From Bacteroidota bacterium (GTDB taxonomy: Bacteria; Bacteroidota; Bacteroidia; NS11-12g; UBA955): DNA of 34,851 nt. The notes below the pieces were generated by a model. That model was not told the origin of the DNA and made no database searches. It was given only the letters and a program-made list of their open reading frames with translations. Made by a program: the position numbers and the translations under genes. Location: contig JANXMZ010000079.1 of assembly GCA_025354385.1 (NCBI GenBank), positions 1-34,851 of the forward strand. The letters run 5' to 3'. Of this stretch, positions 34,800 to 34,851 are shown one piece after another; the first letter of the stretch is position 1, and every line of letters begins with the position of its first letter.

Positions 34800-34850
34800 G
34801 CTGAAAACATATTTTCGCATTACGACATGACGAAAAAATATAATCAGCTC
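34798..34850. repeat. Second inverted repeat at the window end
   Basis: GAGCTGA (34798-34804) pairs with TCAGCTC (34844-34850), with an inner ATATTTTCG / CGAAAAAATAT pairing, so a second hairpin follows directly on the first. The window ends one base later. Confidence 0.4.
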
Positions 34851-34851
34851 A

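Noticed and set aside
1..34851. CRISPR array, rRNA genes or phage structural genes
   Set aside because: No regularly spaced identical repeats with unique spacers, no rRNA-like stretches and no capsid, tail or terminase proteins were seen; the 24-bp repeats at the left end lack spacers.

Overview
The window looks like chromosomal DNA from a member of the Bacteroidota, probably near the Chitinophagales/Sphingobacteriales. The evidence is low GC, no clear Shine-Dalgarno sequences, repeated promoter -7 boxes of the Bacteroidota form TAnnTTTG, an 'outer membrane beta-barrel family' receptor, DUF4293, and the phylum's typical aa3 oxidase gene order. Placement below phylum is inference.

Left end, 1-6000: accessory DNA. 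Five degenerate ~20-bp repeats, most 24 bp apart, look like one end of an IS21-type insertion sequence; it cuts into an unidentified gene that overlaps a type I methyltransferase gene (hsdM). No hsdS or hsdR is next to hsdM inside the window; instead an RteC-like gene follows after 7 bp. After a palindrome-bearing promoter region come a DNA-binding RadA/RecA-like ATPase, a 73-residue protein and a large serine recombinase, packed together like a mobility module. The last codons of the recombinase run through a 25-bp copy of a tRNA 3' end.

6000-6680: a gene-poor scar. It holds two GCTCC-GGAGC interspersed repeats, a strong hairpin, and the remains of a beta-lactamase-type serine hydrolase gene with two stop codons and an internal deletion.

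6676-12340, minus strand: in transcription order, a BlaI-family repressor, a BlaR1-like M56 metallopeptidase fused to an Amidase_3 peptidoglycan amidase, a barrel receptor and a membrane acyltransferase, with the broken serine hydrolase downstream. Two palindromes of the form AACTA-N6/8-TAGTT abut the repressor start codon. This reads as an envelope or cell-wall stress circuit and is, with the mobility module, the most interesting part of the window.

12780-15370, minus strand: rplM-rpsI-rpsB-tsf with a promoter and an intrinsic terminator. 15385-20072, minus strand: a sugar-nucleotide/polysaccharide group (DegT-type aminotransferase, UDP-glucose dehydrogenase, UDP-glucuronate decarboxylase-like enzyme, glycosyltransferase).

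20183-25518: an outer-membrane barrel protein with waaA (Kdo transferase), an acyl-ACP desaturase, and a stand-alone IcmF-type acyl-CoA mutase without its cobalamin and G-protein domains. 25622-34711, plus strand: DUF4293, then a complete cytochrome c oxidase locus (subunit II, subunit I, heme A synthase, heme O synthase, two subunit III-type proteins, subunit IV, SCO copper chaperone, DUF420). The window closes with a perfect 16-bp stem repeat that probably ends this operon.

Several promoters place transcription starts almost at the start codon, which also let me correct a number of starts. Family assignments are from remembered motifs; no database search was possible.
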